A DNA stretch of 63,140 nucleotides from a virus. The position numbers and the translations under genes were made by a program. The stretch lies in the IMG/VR virus record IMGVR_UViG_3300004770_000012, positions 1 through 63,140 of that record, one strand, 5' to 3'. The notes under the pieces were generated by a model that saw nothing but the letters and a program-made list of their open reading frames with translations, was not told the origin of the DNA and searched no databases. Each line of letters opens with the position of its first letter. The stretch's first letter is position 1. Below are positions 38,905 to 48,192 of the stretch, piece by piece.

Positions 38905-39294
38905 TTATCTTACTCTTCTTAATAAAACATCTAGAGTTACTGGATTGATATTATTTAACACAGAAAATATAATTGAAGCAGAATACATGTTTTGATCTGG
39001 CAATGCCTTCACAGAAACATTAATAAGATTGGCTCTTGGTTCGTAGTTCGTTATTACTTCTTTTATTTTTTCTTTTATCAAAAATTCTGTGTCTTGAGTA
39101 ATATTTTCAAATAAATATGCCTTAAGACCAGCACCTATATTGGGGCTAAAAAATCTTTCGTATGGCTCAGTAAACATTAAATTTATAATAGAACGTTTTA
39201 CTGCGTTTTCATTAGTCAATAGTATTAGATCACCCTTTACTGGGTGTATTATAAAATTAGTAGTGAGGTCTGAATAGAGTGTCTGTGTTGTCAT
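38905..39294 (-). CDS. 25: Baseplate wedge subunit gp25
   Basis: 129 residues from the ATG complementary to 39292-39294, matching T4 gp25 (132 residues). The frame can be extended nine codons to a TTG at 39321, but that would run into the end of the upstream gene. The ATG start aligns MTTQTLYSDL with T4's LYSD start. Motifs: VKRSIINLMFTEPYERFF, ENITQDTEFLIKEKIKEVI, NYEPRANLINVSV, as in the GPW/gp25 family. Role: inner wedge component contacting gp6 and gp53 and the sheath start. Confidence 0.88.
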   Translation of the reverse strand: MTTQTLYSDLTTNFIIHPVKGDLILLTNENAVKRSIINLMFTEPYERFFSPNIGAGLKAYLFENITQDTEFLIKEKIKEVITNYEPRANLINVSVKALPDQNMYSASIIFSVLNNINPVTLDVLLRRVR

Positions 39295-39302
39295 TTTATT
39301 AT

Positions 39303-41213
39303 TTATAATGATGTTCTGCAAGTTTGAAGGAATTGTGGATTATATCTTTGAATATCATTTGCAGCAGATGATGCTAATTTCCAACCATCAGAAATAGGTT
39401 TAGAACCAAATGGACTGAAAGATTCGCCAGAAATAGCTGCACTCATTCCTATTACAAAAGGTATTGCATTATCTGAACGTCTCATTTCTATAGATGCATT
39501 CGTTTTAACATTTAATATATTGCATACATTGCCTATCATAGTCTGCATACTTTTTCCAAAATATGTGCTTGTATCTGGTATAGAAGATGAACCAGTCACC
39601 ATTTTTGATACTACAGAACCTATATCCATAGCTCCACCAAAAGATGCAAAGTTCTGCATACCAAATGAGTCAGCACCAGTTCCACCAGTGGGATTGCCAA
39701 ATGATCCTACTTTTCTGCAAAATAGTTGATCTACAGCTGGAAGAGCGCATGGGGTTTCGCCAAAAAATGCTTTACCAGCATAAGATGGCGGTCTAAGAGT
39801 TGGGTTATTGGCAATTTTTTGTGTTGGAATTCTAGTACCTGTAATTAGTTCTGACATAAAATTGCCAATTGCTAAACCACCTGTTTGCTGTAAAAGTGGG
39901 CCAGCCGCAACACCACCAAGCGCACCAAATTGGCTAAGGACACCACCAAGAGGAGAAGCACTTAATAAATTTTGAACAGCACCTACACCAATTTGTGTGG
40001 CTATCTGAGCAATGCTTCCTGAAGGATTTGTCAAAGCAGTTGCGCCAAGACCTATAGAAGAACCGGATGCAAGTTGAATTGCAGAAGCAATAGCATTACT
40101 TATGGAACTAGAAGAAAGATTTGGGGCATTACTAAGTACGCCAATATTTCCATTTAAATTAGAAGCGGCTGAAAGTATAACTGGTCCAAGAACGCCTAAT
40201 GACATAGCAAGATCACTTGACCTTTGCACATTACCAAAACTTGTATTATATGGGTTTGCTGCTGGTTGGCTACTTAAATAAAGACTTGAATATGTATTAA
40301 TAATTGATGATAATGCATTAGCAAGATAAGCAACTTTATAAATGTCACTCAATGCAAGTATTCCTCTAATATTTCTTATGTAATTTTGATCTTCTAGTTC
40401 TGGAATACCAACAACCTGTGATATATGAACCATGTCAGAAGGATTTTCTATTGCGGCTAATACGTAAAAGAATTTTTCTAAAACATCAAATGGAACAACA
40501 CCATATGATGCCAATTCTCTAGATTTTTTATCTATAGCGGTTTTTTCTATATCCGTCAAAAAATAACTTGATGTGTTTGATGATGAAGTTGGGAGACGAA
40601 CATAATTTGGTGGGGCAGTTTTTTTCTGTAAAATGCCAGCAAACCCAGCAACAGCTGAACACATATTAACAGCTTTGCCAAATGCAGCATCAGAATTCTT
40701 CATAGATTGATCACCAAAGAAACCAGGATTGCTATATACACCAACTTGTGTTAAAGCAGCCGTATCTTTGTTCATATTTGGTTTTGAAGAACTGCCAGTG
40801 GAATTGCCATTTGTATCAAATTGTGGTTGACTTGAATTTGGTGCTGGAGTACTATCACCGGATTTTAAATCAGAAACATCATTAGTAGAAGTTAATTTTG
40901 AATTAAAATAATTTTGAGCTGGCATAGAATTGTCAGCTGCAGCATCGGCAGTCGGCAACGAATAATTTGTAGTGGGTGCATTATACCCAGTGGTGACTGT
41001 AGGATTGGCTACATTTGTACTATAAAAATTTTGAGAGCCAGTTGAATTATATGAATAATTTGTACTTGGTGCATTAACATTAGTAATATCAGTTGTAACT
41101 GATGGATTGGCTACATTTGTACTATAAAAATCTTGTGCTGGCATAGAATTATCAGCAACCGTCTCTGCACTATTAGGAGCATTGAATCCAGTAATTGAAA
41201 AATTATTAGGCAT
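39303..41213 (-). CDS. Virion structural protein of unknown function
   Basis: A 636-residue protein. Residues 1-105 hold degenerate tandem repeats (DNSMPAQDFYSTNVANP; SQNFYSTNVANP; DNSMPAQNYFNSK), rich in Asn/Ser/Thr. Residues about 230-300 are helical. Residues 330-470 are Gly/Ala/Ser-rich and hydrophobic (IGLGATALTNPSGSIAQIAT), like a helix bundle that could contact membrane or tube. No known family. It overlaps the preceding M15 gene by eight bases and sits between the needle and gp25, so a hub or central-spike partner is plausible, but this is inference. Confidence 0.6.
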   Translation of the reverse strand: MPNNFSITGFNAPNSAETVADNSMPAQDFYSTNVANPSVTTDITNVNAPSTNYSYNSTGSQNFYSTNVANPTVTTGYNAPTTNYSLPTADAAADNSMPAQNYFNSKLTSTNDVSDLKSGDSTPAPNSSQPQFDTNGNSTGSSSKPNMNKDTAALTQVGVYSNPGFFGDQSMKNSDAAFGKAVNMCSAVAGFAGILQKKTAPPNYVRLPTSSSNTSSYFLTDIEKTAIDKKSRELASYGVVPFDVLEKFFYVLAAIENPSDMVHISQVVGIPELEDQNYIRNIRGILALSDIYKVAYLANALSSIINTYSSLYLSSQPAANPYNTSFGNVQRSSDLAMSLGVLGPVILSAASNLNGNIGVLSNAPNLSSSSISNAIASAIQLASGSSIGLGATALTNPSGSIAQIATQIGVGAVQNLLSASPLGGVLSQFGALGGVAAGPLLQQTGGLAIGNFMSELITGTRIPTQKIANNPTLRPPSYAGKAFFGETPCALPAVDQLFCRKVGSFGNPTGGTGADSFGMQNFASFGGAMDIGSVVSKMVTGSSSIPDTSTYFGKSMQTMIGNVCNILNVKTNASIEMRRSDNAIPFVIGMSAAISGESFSPFGSKPISDGWKLASSAANDIQRYNPQFLQTCRTSL

Positions 41214-43038
41214 TTGATCTTCCTCCTAATGCAGCTACTGCATATTGTAATTGAAGACCGGGAACACTTGATTGGCATTTTGGATCAGAACATGTTAGAA
41301 TAGTTCCTCCACCAGAACCACCCGGTTGTGCTGATTCTACATGTACATGAATGCCGGGGCTATCATTTTTTTCTAATAAAATTTTGCTGTATGGAAGATT
41401 ATCTCTTACAAATGCGGCAATTTCAGCAGTTGTTTGAACGTCTGGTTTATTAGAACAACGTAGATCGACTGCGCCGCCCTTAATATGATTGCCAGAATTA
41501 CTTCTATACCATGAAGTAATCTGCATTCTTGCACCATATTTCTCAATGATTGGATCGATTATGTTCCATGCAACATTCATAGCTTCTATAATAACTGCTT
41601 TTTGCTGACCAGCTGGTACTGATCTTAGTCCAAGAACTTGACCTATAGTAACATGCTTTGATATTTTTTCGTTTGTATTATAAATTGATGCTGGAACTGG
41701 TAATGGATTTTTTTCAGCTTTTCCATTTGCAGCAGCACCAGAAGGTTTATCATATGTGCTTGGATTTGGTGGTTGCATAGTGTCACCGCCTGAAATTTCT
41801 GGTGGCGCACCGGCACCTTGATTTGGTGCTGCAGATGCTTCAGCTTTTGGATTTGGTGTATTACCTTCATTCTTATATACAGAGAATTCGCCTTTGGACA
41901 TTCTCTTGGCATTTTTTGGAAAATCAGGTGCTTCACGAACAGAGGTCATATTATCAATAATAGTTTCTGCAGGAGCATATTGTGCCTGTGGCGCTTCAAC
42001 AACATCAGCTGCAGTGCCGGGAGCAACAGGACTTGGAGTACCAGCATCAATATCAGTGAATGGACTTCTATAGTCAGCATTTCCACTAGAATGAATTGAC
42101 ATAGTATCTTGACCAGATATTTTAACAGCTCCAGCTGCTTTGGTATCCATCTTTCCGTTTGTTTCTATACTCAAATCGTTCTTAGATACAACAGTAAATT
42201 TTCCTTTGTTGTTCTGAGTAAAATTTCCTTCTGTTCTGGTAAGATAATTTCCTTTTACATCTTGTGTAAAATCAATCTTGGATTGAACTATCATATTTTT
42301 ATATGTTTGAAAAACTGTATTAGCATCAGAACGTGTAGTAAAATCTTTCTTCACATCTATAGTTTTGCTACCAGAAACTTGTGTACGCATATTTCCTGCA
42401 ACAGTTAATCTATTATCACCACCAACAGTATGACTTAAATCTTTGACAACTTCTGTTACTTTTGCACCATCTGTAAATTCTTCTATCGATCCTTCAACAT
42501 ATGTGTGCATATCACCTTTAACATGAAGAGAAAATGCACCACCAACATTCATATCAAGATCGCCATCAGTTTCGATAGTCATTTTTCCATCTGCTTTTAA
42601 AATAAGATGGTTCTTGGCAAATATTGTTCCGTCGCCTTTTGGAGATATTATACCAACACCTTTCTTACCAGTAGAAACAATATGAATTGACCCGTCAGCA
42701 TCAATCATTATTGTTGCACCCGAATGATGTTGAATAACAATATTATCAGAACCAAAAGTATTATCAATCATGACTCTGTTTCCAGTAGCAGAAACAAACC
42801 CTTGCATATCAGTTGATTTACCTACACCCACAGATATGCCAGCTCCCGGTCCTGTATGCGTTATTGTTGTATCAGAAGCATGACCGGGTTTTTCTTTTAC
42901 AGAAACTTCATAATATGGAATTGGATTGCCAGTTCCATCTATATGTTGAGGCGAAGTACTTCTGCTAAGTCCATTGCCTTCTCTATTAGTAATTTTTTTA
43001 ATATAAGCTGGATCATTTGTAAATTTATCTATTGACAT
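41206..43038 (-). CDS. gp5-type needle protein fused to an M15 peptidase
   Basis: A 610-residue protein. Residues about 90-345 contain repeating short beta strands (ADGKMTIETDGDLDMNVGG; GGDNRLTVAGNMRTQVSG), like the triple-stranded beta-prism of T4 gp5 and VgrG. Residues about 345-460 are a Pro/Ala-rich linker. Residues 480-580 are an M15-type (VanY-like) peptidase with zinc-site residues His518 and Asp525 (HIKGGAVDL) and His564/His566 (GIHVHVES). It therefore joins a membrane-piercing needle with an enzyme that should cut peptidoglycan cross-links. The OB-fold and lysozyme parts of gp5 are in the separate gene at 43419. Confidence 0.8.
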   Translation of the reverse strand: MSIDKFTNDPAYIKKITNREGNGLSRSTSPQHIDGTGNPIPYYEVSVKEKPGHASDTTITHTGPGAGISVGVGKSTDMQGFVSATGNRVMIDNTFGSDNIVIQHHSGATIMIDADGSIHIVSTGKKGVGIISPKGDGTIFAKNHLILKADGKMTIETDGDLDMNVGGAFSLHVKGDMHTYVEGSIEEFTDGAKVTEVVKDLSHTVGGDNRLTVAGNMRTQVSGSKTIDVKKDFTTRSDANTVFQTYKNMIVQSKIDFTQDVKGNYLTRTEGNFTQNNKGKFTVVSKNDLSIETNGKMDTKAAGAVKISGQDTMSIHSSGNADYRSPFTDIDAGTPSPVAPGTAADVVEAPQAQYAPAETIIDNMTSVREAPDFPKNAKRMSKGEFSVYKNEGNTPNPKAEASAAPNQGAGAPPEISGGDTMQPPNPSTYDKPSGAAANGKAEKNPLPVPASIYNTNEKISKHVTIGQVLGLRSVPAGQQKAVIIEAMNVAWNIIDPIIEKYGARMQITSWYRSNSGNHIKGGAVDLRCSNKPDVQTTAEIAAFVRDNLPYSKILLEKNDSPGIHVHVESAQPGGSGGGTILTCSDPKCQSSVPGLQLQYAVAALGGRSNA

Positions 43039-43041
43039 TTA

Positions 43042-43422
43042 TTACCCACAAAAATTTCTGTAAAGAGCTGTTAAAGATTGTTCTAGTTTATCATTATCAC
43101 TTGTGATAGTTGCGCTATCATATTTTCTAGAAAGTTCTTTTATAGCTTTATATAGAGTTAGCTTTTGAGGCTCACTCATGTAAAAAGTTGATTCTAATCT
43201 GTAAGCTTTCTCATTTATAAATTTATCAGACCCACCAATTATAGTTACGGAAGCAGAATCGCCAGATACAGAACCAGAAGAATATATTTCACCATTTACA
43301 GCAATAACATATCCGTCTGTTGCATATTGTTCTAAATCAACTGCTTCATTTCTTAGAGTATTTGAAAAATTTACAGCCAAATTTTTATGATATGAAATTG
43401 TGCCGGGAGACATTAATATCAT
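43042..43422 (-). CDS. Small protein of unknown function between the two gp5-type genes
   Basis: A 126-residue protein: beta-rich first half (DGYVIAVNGEIYSSGSVSGD, ASVTIIGGSDKF) and helical second half (SEPQKLTLYKAIKELSRKYD). I recognise no family. It overlaps the OB-fold/lysozyme gene by four bases (ATGA) and precedes the needle gene by three, so it is probably co-translated and may bridge, chaperone or cap the two spike parts. Confidence 0.6.
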   Translation of the reverse strand: MILMSPGTISYHKNLAVNFSNTLRNEAVDLEQYATDGYVIAVNGEIYSSGSVSGDSASVTIIGGSDKFINEKAYRLESTFYMSEPQKLTLYKAIKELSRKYDSATITSDNDKLEQSLTALYRNFCG

Positions 43423-44393
43423 GATGTTGAAGCTCCATCAAATGACATAGAAGCTAAAATATTTCTAGCATTCCCCAATTTTCTAGTATAACTTGCCCCA
43501 GTTCTATCAACAGTCCATACGCCGCCTATTTTCTTATAAGAATCATCTCTCTCAAAGTAAATAATTGCTGCAACAGAATCTTGAATTGTGGTAGATGCAA
43601 GTAATTTAGAATATGCTGTTCTTTCTGAAGTATGCAATTCATGCCACATAAAATCTAATTGTTTTTCTAAAGGAGGAAGATTTGGTGGAAGAACTGGTGA
43701 ATTTATGCCACAGAATTTTAATAGTGGCGTATATCGATCATACTTCCCTGCTCTCCATTGAGCAATACCATATGATGGTTCGCCTTTATCATTTCCATTA
43801 TATGCTTGCGGATTGATATTTTTACCAGATTCTCCTTGCAAATTACCACAAATAGCTGATACAATACATTTTAAATCACCAGAATATGAACCTTCTTCTT
43901 TCAACTTTTGCCAAAAATAATTATAAACTTTTTGTGTATTGCTTCCACCAGTCAATTGAGTTGTTGTTGGTGCGCCTGTATCTCCAGTAGAATTTGCTGC
44001 TGATGCAGCTGCAGAAGGATTTGACGAATTTTGAGTTGGGTCTGAACTGGAAACATTTGAATTTTGTGCTGGCGAAGAATTGATAGATTCCATACCACCA
44101 TTTATTACACCTATAACTATTGGTTGTTGTGAATCAATACCATCAAAAAAGAATCCAACTACCCAAGAACCTGGGGTCAAATTATGACTAGCATTTCCAC
44201 CACCAGTCTGTCCACCAGTAGTTGGATACAAAACTAAAGCCCATGGCAGATCACCATCAGAAACTCTTTCAACATCTTCAGTATGGTGAATTCCAAATAT
44301 TCGAACTCTAACTCGTGATCTATCGTCGCCAATATCTTTGACTACACCAACAAACCATCTAAATCTATCACCATAAAAATCATCAGCTATCAT
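43419..44393 (-). CDS. 5: gp5 OB-fold plus phage tail lysozyme
   Basis: A 324-residue protein. Residues 1-100 are the gp5 N-terminal OB-fold (FRWFVGVVKDIGDDRSRVRV; GSWVVGFFFDG; PIVIGVINGG). Residues 101-152 are a Ser/Asn/Thr linker. Residues 153-315 match the phage tail lysozyme family: IVSAICGNLQGESG with probable catalytic Glu188, then PSYGIAQWRAGKYDRY. Unlike T4 gp5, no beta-prism follows; that part is in the gene at 41206. Role: central hub spike, local cell-wall digestion during infection. Confidence 0.85.
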   Translation of the reverse strand: MIADDFYGDRFRWFVGVVKDIGDDRSRVRVRIFGIHHTEDVERVSDGDLPWALVLYPTTGGQTGGGNASHNLTPGSWVVGFFFDGIDSQQPIVIGVINGGMESINSSPAQNSNVSSSDPTQNSSNPSAAASAANSTGDTGAPTTTQLTGGSNTQKVYNYFWQKLKEEGSYSGDLKCIVSAICGNLQGESGKNINPQAYNGNDKGEPSYGIAQWRAGKYDRYTPLLKFCGINSPVLPPNLPPLEKQLDFMWHELHTSERTAYSKLLASTTIQDSVAAIIYFERDDSYKKIGGVWTVDRTGASYTRKLGNARNILASMSFDGASTS

Positions 44394-45763
44394 TGAATAG
44401 TCCCACCACCAGTATCATATTCACTTTTTTCATTAAGTTTTGTTAAATAACCATCTTTATTAATTCTTAAAGTTGTGGCTACCCTGTTTCCTGCACTCAT
44501 TACTTGTTTTACTTCAGAAATAATAAAAAATCCAGATATATATTTGTCTTGCTGAACATCATTAAACCCATGCATTTCTGGAATTTCACACCATATTATT
44601 TGTCCAGCTTTTAATTTCATATTTGCAGGAACAGTTATGCTAAAATCAACTTGATTTAATGCGTACATATATTTAGTGGCATTGCCAAATTTATAACGGT
44701 ATTGTGGCTGAGTTTTGTTTTGTTCATTTAAATCTTCATAGTTATTAATTATATAACGTATCCTATTAGAATATTCAGTTTTGTCTACCTGATTTTTTAC
44801 ATAGTCGATGTATGGATCGGTATTCAAAGGATATTTTTCTAAATGATTTGGACCTGTTTCTTTTTCAAGTTCTGTAGGAGTACTATTATAATTTTTTTGT
44901 AAAAGACTTATTTCAAATAATTCATTTTGATAATATCCACCAGCAATTTTTTCAATTGAAGAAAATCTTTTATTATTTACGATGTTTGAAATATAATAAA
45001 GATCGGCATCTGGAGTTGCATTTGTATCAGAAAATCCAGATTCAACATCGGAAATATAACGATATTTTGTTTTTTGTATAGTATCTCTTTGTTTCCATGC
45101 ATCTTCTATTAATTTTTGAATTGTCAAAAAATTAAACCCTTGATTATCTTCATAAAAAAGATAAAGAAAATGATTTTCATAATCTCTTGCAACAGCATGT
45201 TTTGCCAACCATTGAATTGCTTGAAATGGTCTAAGATTTGGCACAACAATATTTCTTACCTTCAAAGATTCTTCTATAGTAAATGGTTTTGTTTTTAAAA
45301 ATTTTGTCTGTGTGTCTGCCATAATATATTCATTGTATAAATTTTGAGCCATATTTTCTACAAGATCATTATAAGCATGTGAAACAAGTTTTCTTACATT
45401 TTGTAGAAACTCAACACTAACCAAATCAATGATAAACATCATTCCTCTAGCTCTATCATCAAGAGCAATATCTCTCACAGCTTTGATAATAAATTGCATA
45501 TTACCAGTATCTTTTTCGACAGAAGAAATACCAGATTTTTGCTTGTATTCAATACTTATTATTTCTTCCCCTGTAAATGGATAGTTAACAAATAATCCAA
45601 TATTATCATTTATTAAAAGCTCTGCTTTCATGACGGGTTCAAAAATAGATTGATATATAGACAATTCGACAAACTGAGGCATTAAGCTCATTTCGTCATT
45701 ACCATTAAATTTTTTAATTTTTAATTTTGAAATTTCTATTTCAAGAGGATTTAAATTACTCAT
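44390..45763 (-). CDS. 27: Baseplate hub subunit, gp27-like
   Basis: A 457-residue protein. The N-terminal half has the hub-domain order MPQFVELSIYQSIFEPVMKA, then PFTGEEIISIEYK, then FLQNVRKLVSHAYNDLVENM. A later barrel-like region has GQIIWCEIPE and KYISGFFIISEVKQVM near the C-terminus, like the end of T4 gp27 (YVDEVIHELSNN). Length is close to T4 gp27 (391). It overlaps the gp5-like gene by four bases, matching the tight hub complex the two proteins form in T4. Sequence similarity to T4 itself is weak, so the name rests on order plus pattern. Confidence 0.7.
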   Translation of the reverse strand: MSNLNPLEIEISKLKIKKFNGNDEMSLMPQFVELSIYQSIFEPVMKAELLINDNIGLFVNYPFTGEEIISIEYKQKSGISSVEKDTGNMQFIIKAVRDIALDDRARGMMFIIDLVSVEFLQNVRKLVSHAYNDLVENMAQNLYNEYIMADTQTKFLKTKPFTIEESLKVRNIVVPNLRPFQAIQWLAKHAVARDYENHFLYLFYEDNQGFNFLTIQKLIEDAWKQRDTIQKTKYRYISDVESGFSDTNATPDADLYYISNIVNNKRFSSIEKIAGGYYQNELFEISLLQKNYNSTPTELEKETGPNHLEKYPLNTDPYIDYVKNQVDKTEYSNRIRYIINNYEDLNEQNKTQPQYRYKFGNATKYMYALNQVDFSITVPANMKLKAGQIIWCEIPEMHGFNDVQQDKYISGFFIISEVKQVMSAGNRVATTLRINKDGYLTKLNEKSEYDTGGGTIQ

Positions 45764-46316
45764 TAATTAAAGCTTCAAATTGTTGCCTAAATTCATTTAC
45801 ATATGGTTGTCTTAGCAATTTGATATTTCTTTTTGCTTCGTTTTTTTCATTTTCAACATCATATATGCTCTTTGCAACCCATCCAGCTGGATATCCAAGC
45901 ATTTGATATGTGTTTGGGGTCATCGTATAATTATATGCTGCAATTGTTTCTGGTGTATCAGATGATAACCCCTGATAATAATAGTATGCAATAGAAGAAG
46001 GTATAACAATAGAAGTTAATTTATCTGCACTAACATTATATTTGTCTTCTAGATAATTAATAAAATTGCCATAGTCCATTGGCCAAGAAGTATATGGGTC
46101 TATCATATTATTTGACATATAGATAATCCAATCTAAAGATGAATCATCATATTCTTTATATGCAATAATATCAGGTCTTTCACCTTCCATAACTAGATAA
46201 TCATAAAATTTTTCATATGAATTTCTATATGTCTGAATCAAAGCAACTCTAGACAATAAATTTATACATGACATATTATTGTATATTATTTTTGGAAAAT
46301 ATTTAAAAGAAGACAT
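45756..46316 (-). CDS. 53: Baseplate wedge subunit gp53
   Basis: A 186-residue protein, near the T4 length (196). Diagnostic gp53 features: FKYFPKIIYNN at the start, LLSRVALIQTYRNSYEKFYDY, MEGERPDIIAYKEYDDSSLDW, then IIYMSNNMIDPYTSWPM. gp53 joins wedges to each other and to gp25 and the sheath base. It overlaps the hub gene by eight bases and is next to the tube-like protein, an order close to the T4 53-5 cluster. Confidence 0.87.
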   Translation of the reverse strand: MSSFKYFPKIIYNNMSCINLLSRVALIQTYRNSYEKFYDYLVMEGERPDIIAYKEYDDSSLDWIIYMSNNMIDPYTSWPMDYGNFINYLEDKYNVSADKLTSIVIPSSIAYYYYQGLSSDTPETIAAYNYTMTPNTYQMLGYPAGWVAKSIYDVENEKNEAKRNIKLLRQPYVNEFRQQFEALINE

Positions 46317-46319
46317 ATG

Positions 46320-47096
46320 TTATGGACCTGATGTAGATGTAGATGATACAAAATCATCTCTTGTTTGAATGTTTATTTCTTGAAAAGATATATTCATTTC
46401 TACTATAGCAGATTTCCCATCTTTATAGAATGCAGGAGTTCCTCCAGCAGAACTATTTACTGTAAACCCAGTAATAAAAGAAGTTTTTACATTAGGAAGA
46501 ATATTATTATCTCCAACATTAAAACTTAATTCTGCAAGATATGGATATTCAAGAGCAAATCCGCCACCAATTATTCTTGGATGCATGAACCCTTTAATAT
46601 TAGTTATAATATTTTCTAAAGCAATTGCTTCTGCCTGTGATCTAGGAGACATTTTCCATGTAAAAGAATAACTTTTTAATTTTACACCATTAAAAATGTT
46701 TGTATGGTGAGGATTTCTTACCATACCAGTTTCAGCTTGAGCAAGTTTTCCGATAATAGAATCAGAAACTCCCGGCATAATTGCAGCTGCTTGTAAAGAA
46801 GCATCTTTAATAAAAGCAAGCGCACCTTTGCCTGCACGAATTTCGTTGGCATATGCTTCCATTTTGCTTTTTCCGGCCATAAGAACATCAGAAGGCGTAT
46901 TTCCCAAAATATCTAAAGCCACATCACCAACATCCATGTTAAATTGATCTTGAAGACTTGAAGGCAAAGGAAGACGAATAATGCCATCAAAATTTTGAGA
47001 TGCTTTGACTCCCGGTCTTGGTCTAACATATTTTTTAAACATGATCCTACAGCAATAAATAGGAACTTCTTCTGGAAAACTTAGAGATACAAACAT
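46320..47096 (-). CDS. Baseplate tail-tube-associated protein, gp48/gp54-like
   Basis: A 258-residue protein. The pattern GMVRNPHHTNIFNGVKLKSY, SFTWKMSPRSQAEAIALENI, KGFMHPRIIGGG is typical of proteins starting the tail tube on the baseplate (T4 gp48/gp54 family). The N-terminal half has FDGIIRLPLPSSLQDQF. AGAGGA lies five bases before the first ATG, supporting this start over the methionine at codon 19. First gene of the leftward baseplate operon, behind a TATAAATA motif. Whether it is the gp48 or gp54 equivalent cannot be settled by eye. Confidence 0.7.
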   Translation of the reverse strand: MFVSLSFPEEVPIYCCRIMFKKYVRPRPGVKASQNFDGIIRLPLPSSLQDQFNMDVGDVALDILGNTPSDVLMAGKSKMEAYANEIRAGKGALAFIKDASLQAAAIMPGVSDSIIGKLAQAETGMVRNPHHTNIFNGVKLKSYSFTWKMSPRSQAEAIALENIITNIKGFMHPRIIGGGFALEYPYLAELSFNVGDNNILPNVKTSFITGFTVNSSAGGTPAFYKDGKSAIVEMNISFQEINIQTRDDFVSSTSTSGP

Positions 47097-47106
47097 GTTT
47101 ATCCTC

Positions 47107-47114
47107 TATAAATA
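47107..47114 (+). promoter_or_regulatory. Late promoter TATAAATA for the gp4-tape measure operon
   Basis: Exact match to the T4 late -10 consensus, 30 bases before the gp4 ATG. It faces the leftward TATAAATA at 47124-47131; predicted start points (about 7 bases downstream of each) would cross. Confidence 0.7.
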
Positions 47115-47123
47115 TAACAATAG

Positions 47124-47131
47124 TATTTATA
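47124..47131 (-). promoter_or_regulatory. Late promoter TATAAATA for the leftward baseplate operon
   Basis: Exact T4 late consensus followed by CT on the minus strand, 28 bases before the first baseplate gene. It is the only clear promoter seen for the roughly 24.5 kb baseplate operon. Confidence 0.7.
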
Positions 47132-47143
47132 TGGCGAGAATGA

Positions 47144-47587
47144 ATGGCATACAAAGGAAAATTTAAACCTGATAGACCAGAAAAATATAAAGGCGATCCT
47201 ACGAAAATTGTGTATCGTAGCCTTTGGGAATTAAAATTTATGCGTTATTTGGATTCCCATCCTAATGTAATATCATGGTCTTCAGAAGAAATTATTGTAC
47301 CGTATATAAGCCCTATGGATAATAAAATTCATAGATACTATCCAGATTTTTGGGTAAAAACTAAAGATAATAACAACAACATAAATACTATGTTAGTAGA
47401 AATAAAGCCCATGTATCAAGTTGTGGCACCTATAGTTCAAAAAAATATGACAAAAAGATATCTTACAGAAGTAAAAACATATGCTATAAATTCTGCCAAA
47501 TGGAAAGCAGCACAAGAATTTTGTTCAAATAGGAAATGGATATTTAAAATAATGACCGAAAAAGAACTTGGAATAGGGAAAAAATAA
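47144..47587 (+). CDS. 4: Head completion protein gp4 (nuclease-like)
   Basis: A 147-residue protein, matching T4 gp4 length (150). Diagnostic residues: KFKPDRPEKYKGDPTKIVYR, SLWELKFMRYLD, ISWSSEEIIVPYISP, RYYPDFWV and LVEIKP. The last two, with the upstream glutamate, form a PD-(D/E)XK-like nuclease core as in TnsA-type folds. gp4 acts on packaged heads before tail joining. Its stop overlaps the next ATG (TAATG). Confidence 0.88.
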   Translation: MAYKGKFKPDRPEKYKGDPTKIVYRSLWELKFMRYLDSHPNVISWSSEEIIVPYISPMDNKIHRYYPDFWVKTKDNNNNINTMLVEIKPMYQVVAPIVQKNMTKRYLTEVKTYAINSAKWKAAQEFCSNRKWIFKIMTEKELGIGKK

Positions 47588-48192
47588 TGGGAATGTTCTC
47601 AGATAAATTAGACCCTAATAGACCAGTTAATAAAAGATCAGCTGATCAGGTCAGAAAATGGATGACCGGAAAACTTGGCGATTTTAGAAACGCCAATGCA
47701 AAAGTTCGTAATATTATGATGGATAATAGAGAATATCTTAGAACTTCTATGCGCCCCGGTTACATGTATCTATACATGTATAATCCTAAACATAAGGATA
47801 CATTACCATTTTATGATAGGTATCCTCTTGTATTTCCGTTTAAAGCAGTTGAAAATGGATTTTTAGGGTTGAACCTCCACTATCTTCCTCCTATCATGAG
47901 AGCAAAACTTATGGATGCTCTTTATGATAAAGTTAATAATAACAAATATGACGAGACAACTCGTCTTAAAATTAGTTATGATATTTTAAATGGAGCATCA
48001 AGATATAAGTATTTTAGACCTTGTGTAAAGAGATACTTGTATTCACATCTTCAGACAAAGTTTCTTTTGATTCCAGCTAATGAATGGGATTATGCTTTGT
48101 TTATTCCGTTCGAACAGTTTGAAAAGCAGGGCAGCAGAATAAATAAAGAGATCGTATATAGAGATTCAAGGAACAAAATTAATGGCGTTTAG
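47587..48192 (+). CDS. Head-associated protein, candidate DNA-end protector (gp2-like)
   Basis: A 201-residue protein with a basic N-terminus, then PGYMYLYMYNPKHKDTLPFY, DRYPLVFPF, NGFLGLNLHYLPPIMRAKLM, and a basic C-terminal part (RYKYFRPCVKRYLYSHLQTK). In T4 the genes run 2-4-53-5, and proteins labelled DNA-end protector in T4-type marine phages look similar, so gp2 is the best candidate. I cannot confirm it from sequence alone. It overlaps the next gene by eleven bases. Confidence 0.5.
   Translation: MGMFSDKLDPNRPVNKRSADQVRKWMTGKLGDFRNANAKVRNIMMDNREYLRTSMRPGYMYLYMYNPKHKDTLPFYDRYPLVFPFKAVENGFLGLNLHYLPPIMRAKLMDALYDKVNNNKYDETTRLKISYDILNGASRYKYFRPCVKRYLYSHLQTKFLLIPANEWDYALFIPFEQFEKQGSRINKEIVYRDSRNKINGV

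Noticed and set aside
39300-39307. TATAAATA on the minus strand at gp25
   Set aside because: Only 5 bases separate it from the ATG, so it would give a leaderless mRNA. It overlaps the upstream stop codon and is likely chance in AT-rich sequence, though it is an exact late match.
39295-39321. TTG start giving gp25 nine extra residues
   Set aside because: The internal ATG at 39294 aligns with T4 gp25 length and start, whereas the TTG lies within the upstream gene.
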